Below are positions 11,536-15,152 of a stretch of 15,152 nt of DNA, piece by piece. The DNA comes from JBOGIF01 sp050742415. Its GTDB lineage: Bacteria; Actinomycetota; Acidimicrobiia; Acidimicrobiales; AC-14. The notes below the pieces were generated by a model. It saw only the letters and a list, made by a program, of their open reading frames with translations. It was not told the origin of the DNA and did not search any database. Made by a program: the position numbers and the translations under genes. The stretch covers positions 1 through 15,152 of the forward strand of contig JBOGIF010000181.1 in assembly GCA_050742415.1 (NCBI GenBank), given 5' to 3'. Positions within the stretch are counted from its first letter, which is position 1. Each line of letters starts with the position of its first letter.

Positions 11536-14151
11536 ATGTCCAGCGCCGGCGCCCAGGTCAGGTTCGCCGTCGAGTTCGCCACCTTCTTGGTTTGCGTCGC
11601 CGGAGCGGCTGTGGTCCTGCTCCGGCCGCAGCTCGTGGGCGCCCGGCGTGGGGCCCGCAGCTTCCTCGTCCTCGGTTTCCTGGCTGTGGCGGCGGCCGCG
11701 TTCCTTCACGGATCGCTGCTCGGCGGCGCCTCCGACCCTGCCGTCGTTGGGCCTCGCGGCGCGGGGATCGTCCTGCTGGCCCTGGGAACCCTGGGCTGGG
11801 GAGAGCACCAGTCGAACCGCCGCACCCTGTGGGTCGCGTTGGTCCTCATGGCGGTCGCCGAGAGCGCGTCGATGCTCGGTGCCGGCACCACCGCCGACTG
11901 GGCGCGTGGCGCGGCAGCGGTCGGGGTGGGGGCTGTCCTGCTGACGTCAGCTCGCCGGTCGATCCCTGCCCGGTTCGCGGCCAGTGCCGCCGTCACCCTG
12001 CTGGTGGTCGTGCTGGCGATGGCGGTGGCGCTGTCGGTGGTCATCGGCTCGACGGTCCAGAACGAGGCGCTCAAGCGGGTCGACACCCGGGCTCGGGCCG
12101 AAGTGGACGAGATCGAGGCGTCGGCCCGGCGCGACGCCGTCAACAGCGCCAAGCTGGCCGCACTATCGATCCAGGGCAACCGGGCGCCCCAGCTCCGCTC
12201 TTTGGCCTCCCGTTCCGGGCCGATCGACCTGGGCGCGGCCGACGCGGTGGCTCGCGACCTACGGCTGCTCGCCGAGCAGGACCTCCTGGCGGCCACCGGA
12301 CCTCTGCTCTACCTCACCGACGCGGCGACGGTCGTCGTCGCCCTGGGCCTCGAGCAGGCGGCTGCCGACGTCCTCAGCGGCTCGCGAGCGGTGACCGACG
12401 TGGTGGAGGCGGGCGCCACGAGCAGCGGTTCGGTAGAGGTGGTCGGAGGCCGGGCACTGGCGGTCGGGGTGTACCGGGTGACGGTGACCGACGCCGGCAC
12501 TCCGCGACTCGTCGGAGCCGTCGTCGCCACCGAGACGCTGGACAACGAGTACCTCGCAGCCCGGGCCCGCAGTGACCCGTCGGTGACCCTGGCCCTCGTC
12601 GGACGCGACCGTGTCCTCGCGTCATTCGGTCCCGACGTGGCGCGCGAGCCCGTGATGCGGGTTGCGCGCGCCGCGCTCGGTGAGAGCGGCCGCGCCGCAG
12701 AGACCGACGAGCGGTCGTTCGTGGCCGCCCGGGCGGTCGTCGCCTCCGACGGCACCCGGGTGTTCGCAGTGGTCTCGTCGATCTCGGCGGTGGGCGACGA
12801 CACCCGGACCTCGCTCTTCCGCACGCTCTTCGTGGTCGCCCTCGTCGCCGCCCTGGTGGCGTTCGTGCTGGCGGTCGTCATAGGCGAGCGCATCGGGGTG
12901 GGCCTGCGGCGCCTCACCCGGGCGGCGGAGGGTATCCAGAGCGGGGACCTCGGAGTGCGGGCGTCGGTGGAGAGCCAGGACGAGGTGGGTGTCCTCGGCG
13001 CCACGTTCAACTCGATGGCCGGCTCCATCGAGGCCCTGGCCGCCGAGCTGCGCCAGGCCGCGTCGGAGGAGGCCCAGGTGCGCAACCGGCTGGAGGCGGT
13101 CGTGGCGGGCATGGGTGAGGCGCTGGTCGCGGTCGACGGCTCCGGGAGGATCACCACGTTCAACGGCGCGGCCGAGGAGCTCTTCGGAGTCGTCGCGGGG
13201 GAGGCGGTGGGTGGGACCGTCGCGGCGCTGGGTCGCATCATCACCGAGGACGGTGCCGACCTCGTCGACCGGCTGGCAGCGCCCGCCAAGGCGGTGTGGA
13301 GCGGCGCGGCCGTCGTGGTCAGGGCCGCCGGGCAGGAGGTGCCGGTAGCGCTGTCGGGTGGGGGCCTGTTCACGCCCGACGGCGAGATGGCGGGCGGTGT
13401 CTACGTGCTCCGCGACATGCGCGCCGAGCGGGAGGCGGAACGGGCCAAGAGCGAGCTGCTCTCCAACATCAGCCATGAGCTGCGCAGCCCGCTCGTGCCC
13501 ATCAAGGGCTACGCCGAGCTGCTTCTCCACCGCGACGTCCCGGCGGCGACGGCCAAGGAGTCCCTGGAGGAGATCGTGGACGCCGCCGACCGGCTGGAGC
13601 TCGTGGTCCAGCGGCTGCTCGACGTCGCCGCCCAGGAAGCCGGTCCGCTCGTGCTCCGCTACGAGCCGGTGCCGGTTGGAAGCCTGGTCGAAGCCGTCGC
13701 CGACCGGTGGAAGGGCCGGGTCGACGAGCGCCACGCCATCGTCCCCGATGTTCGTCAGGGGGCGGTGGTGGTCGGCGACAGGAGCCTGCTGGAACGGTGC
13801 CTCGACGAGCTGGTCGACAACGCCGTGAAGTTCTCGCCCGACGGTGGGCCGGTGACTCTCACCGCGGCGGCCTGCGAGAACGGTGACGCGTCGCGCGTGG
13901 AGATATCGGTGGGCGACCGGGGGATCGGCATCCCCCCGGACCGCCTCGACGACATCTTCGACGACTTCTCCCAGGGCGACGGCTCGGCTACCCGCTTGTT
14001 CGGCGGCCTCGGCCTCGGCTTGTCGTTGGTGCGGCGGATCGTCGCCGCCCACCAGGGGGAGCTGGTCTGCGAGAGCGTCCCGGGCGAGGGGTCGACGTTC
14101 TCGATCCGCCTGCCGCAGGGCGGCGGCGGTGCGGTGGGAGGCTCACCATGA
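11536..14151 (+). CDS. Large membrane sensor histidine kinase: multi-span N-terminus, extracellular sensor, HAMP, PAS, HisKA, HATPase
   Basis: An 871-residue sensor kinase. About five short hydrophobic helices (9-29, 41-63, 74-89, 97-115, 122-138) form a membrane block. A helix at 145-171, an outside sensor domain of about 255 residues and a second helix at 431-449 follow. Then come HAMP (450-502), PAS (about 516-630, EALVAVDGSGRITTFNGAAE), HisKA with H647 in LLSNISHELRSP, and HATPase with N box DELVDNAVKFSP (N762), G1 DRGIGIP, F box and G2 GGLGLGLSLV. All catalytic motifs look present, unlike the kinase homologue at 2702-4018. The sensor domain matches no ligand family I can name. No response regulator is adjacent. 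The stop overlaps the FecR-lipoprotein start (ATGA), so that lipoprotein may tune or feed the sensor. Confidence 0.93.
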   Translation: MSSAGAQVRFAVEFATFLVCVAGAAVVLLRPQLVGARRGARSFLVLGFLAVAAAAFLHGSLLGGASDPAVVGPRGAGIVLLALGTLGWGEHQSNRRTLWVALVLMAVAESASMLGAGTTADWARGAAAVGVGAVLLTSARRSIPARFAASAAVTLLVVVLAMAVALSVVIGSTVQNEALKRVDTRARAEVDEIEASARRDAVNSAKLAALSIQGNRAPQLRSLASRSGPIDLGAADAVARDLRLLAEQDLLAATGPLLYLTDAATVVVALGLEQAAADVLSGSRAVTDVVEAGATSSGSVEVVGGRALAVGVYRVTVTDAGTPRLVGAVVATETLDNEYLAARARSDPSVTLALVGRDRVLASFGPDVAREPVMRVARAALGESGRAAETDERSFVAARAVVASDGTRVFAVVSSISAVGDDTRTSLFRTLFVVALVAALVAFVLAVVIGERIGVGLRRLTRAAEGIQSGDLGVRASVESQDEVGVLGATFNSMAGSIEALAAELRQAASEEAQVRNRLEAVVAGMGEALVAVDGSGRITTFNGAAEELFGVVAGEAVGGTVAALGRIITEDGADLVDRLAAPAKAVWSGAAVVVRAAGQEVPVALSGGGLFTPDGEMAGGVYVLRDMRAEREAERAKSELLSNISHELRSPLVPIKGYAELLLHRDVPAATAKESLEEIVDAADRLELVVQRLLDVAAQEAGPLVLRYEPVPVGSLVEAVADRWKGRVDERHAIVPDVRQGAVVVGDRSLLERCLDELVDNAVKFSPDGGPVTLTAAACENGDASRVEISVGDRGIGIPPDRLDDIFDDFSQGDGSATRLFGGLGLGLSLVRRIVAAHQGELVCESVPGEGSTFSIRLPQGGGGAVGGSP

Positions 14152-15152
14152 CCCGCACCACGACGTGGGGTCGTGCCCCCGGGCTGATGGCAGCGCTGAT
14201 CGTGCTCGGTGGCCTCGCCGGGTGCAGCGGTGGCGACGACGGTCGGGCTGCACGCCTGGCGGCGGCCAGTGGAGCGGTCGAGGTCCGCTCCGACGGTGTG
14301 CGGCGGGCGGTGACGGGATCCCGCGACCTGGCGATCGGCGATCGGGTCACCGTGACCGACGGTTCGGCCTCGGTCCGGCTGGGGCCGAGTCACAACGTGG
14401 AGCTCCGTGGCGGCTCCGACGTCGAGGTCGTCCAGTTCGCAGGCGCCGCCGCCGTCCGTTTGCTTGCCGGCGACGTCCTCGTTACGGGCGGATCTCGGCC
14501 GACGACGGTCACCGCCGACAACGTGCGCGCCGACGTCGTGGGTGTGGCCCGGATGTCGAAGCGGTCCGGGCTGTTGGTCGCCGCCTACGAGGGCGTCACC
14601 GAGGCGGGAGCCGGTGGGGCGAGCGTACCCATCCCCGCGCTGCGCCAGCTGGCTTTCGGGCCGGACGGTGCGGCGCCGGCCGGACCGGTCCCGCTCGTCT
14701 ACTCCGCCGCCGACCCCTGGGACCAACGGCTGCTGACCGACGCCATCGAGCTTGGAGCGCAGCTCTCGGCCCGCAGCCGGGGCTTCACCGCCCAGACCCG
14801 CGCCGGTGTCACGCCGGGCGCCGACCTGTTCCGCCGGGTCCTGCCTGGCCTGGCCGAGATGCAATCCCTCGACGCCTGGCTCGGCGACGGCACACGGGCG
14901 CCGGGGGAGACCCTCGTCGGCTCCGTCATCGCCCTGCAGGGCAGGAAGGGAGCGCTCGGCGATCGGTGGTCATCGGTCTTCGGCTTCCGCGACGCGGGGG
15001 CGGAGTGGGGCCTGGTGGCTCTCGACCAACAGGTGCCGAGGGGGCCTCTCCTCGACGAGATCGACGCCGCCATCGGCCGGGCACCGGCGCGTTTCGGGTC
15101 GCCGGGTGGCTCGGCGGCGGGCGGCGGCTCGGGCGGCGGTGGCGGGGTCACG
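14148..15152 (+). CDS. FecR-domain lipoprotein, 3' end outside window
   Basis: Open for 335 codons to the window edge. A signal peptide (basic MTRTTTWGR, then a hydrophobic run) ends in the lipobox L23-A24-G25-C26, so the mature protein should be a lipid-anchored surface protein. Residues about 37-150 have the FecR pattern: SGAVEVRSDG, then LAIGDRVTVTDGSASVRLG, then VRLLAGDVLVTGG, VTADNVRADVVGVARMSKRS and LLVAAYEGV. FecR domains sense or bind ligands outside the membrane in sigma and two-component systems. The region to about 300 matches no family I know, and the visible end is a Gly/Ser-rich linker (GGGSGGGGG), implying a further domain. The ATG overlaps the kinase stop (ATGA), so the two proteins are made together and probably act in one sensory unit. 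Confidence 0.82.
   Translation, partial: MTRTTTWGRAPGLMAALIVLGGLAGCSGGDDGRAARLAAASGAVEVRSDGVRRAVTGSRDLAIGDRVTVTDGSASVRLGPSHNVELRGGSDVEVVQFAGAAAVRLLAGDVLVTGGSRPTTVTADNVRADVVGVARMSKRSGLLVAAYEGVTEAGAGGASVPIPALRQLAFGPDGAAPAGPVPLVYSAADPWDQRLLTDAIELGAQLSARSRGFTAQTRAGVTPGADLFRRVLPGLAEMQSLDAWLGDGTRAPGETLVGSVIALQGRKGALGDRWSSVFGFRDAGAEWGLVALDQQVPRGPLLDEIDAAIGRAPARFGSPGGSAAGGGSGGGGGVT

Noticed and set aside
12622..14052. 476-codon minus-strand frame opposite the large sensor kinase
   Set aside because: It mirrors the HAMP-PAS-HisKA-HATPase coding region and has no recognisable motif, only His/Arg/Gly-rich shadow sequence.
15090..15152. GGC/GGT-rich run at the window end as a DNA repeat element
   Set aside because: It is in frame with the FecR-domain lipoprotein and encodes a Gly/Ser linker, which explains the repeat.

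Overview
The window reads as a chromosomal segment of a high-GC actinobacterium, most likely of the class Acidimicrobiia. The evidence is a WhiB-family regulator (a family restricted to Actinobacteria and their phages), a DUF2342/zincin_2 protein and a YlbL-like PDZ-S16 protein typical of actinobacteria, an MreB of actinobacterial style, dense gene packing and very high GC. The class-level guess is inference. I see no tRNA, rRNA, CRISPR array, insertion sequence or phage gene. All gaps between genes are under 200 bases.

Layout: (1) 2-985: the end of an ECF-type sigma factor, its zinc-finger membrane anti-sigma factor, and a convergent whiB-like gene with a possible 45-codon ORF directly upstream of it. 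(2) 1183-5241, plus strand: a membrane-anchored HtrA protease with PDZ domain, a 95-residue protein of unknown function, a SenX3-like sensor kinase homologue, and an MFS-type membrane protein. (3) 5206-7689, minus strand: a second HtrA-PDZ protease followed by a DUF2342 protein. (4) 7799-9505, plus strand: moaE, a 67-residue membrane protein and an MreB paralogue. (5) 9509-10419, minus strand: a two-helix membrane protein coupled to a HEAT-repeat protein. (6) 10418-15152, plus strand: a PDZ-S16 (Lon-like) protease, a large multi-domain sensor histidine kinase, and a FecR-domain lipoprotein that runs off the end.

The common theme is envelope sensing and protein quality control: an ECF sigma/anti-sigma pair beside an HtrA protease (as in the mycobacterial sigE-rseA-htrA locus), three membrane-anchored PDZ proteases, two membrane histidine-kinase-family proteins and an actin-like cytoskeletal protein. 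No response regulator is present.

The most notable result is that three proteins keep their fold signatures but have lost a key catalytic residue. The SenX3-like protein has Gln in place of the phospho-accepting His, and also lacks the Thr of the phosphatase motif, while its ATP-binding boxes look intact. The DUF2342 protein has REVAV where the family has the HExxH zinc motif. The MreB has Gln in place of the catalytic Glu that corresponds to E. coli Glu143. Other points of interest are the ORF coupled to whiB, two start codons sharing one CATG, two likely leaderless promoters facing each other across a 9-bp inverted repeat, and two possible CTG start codons.
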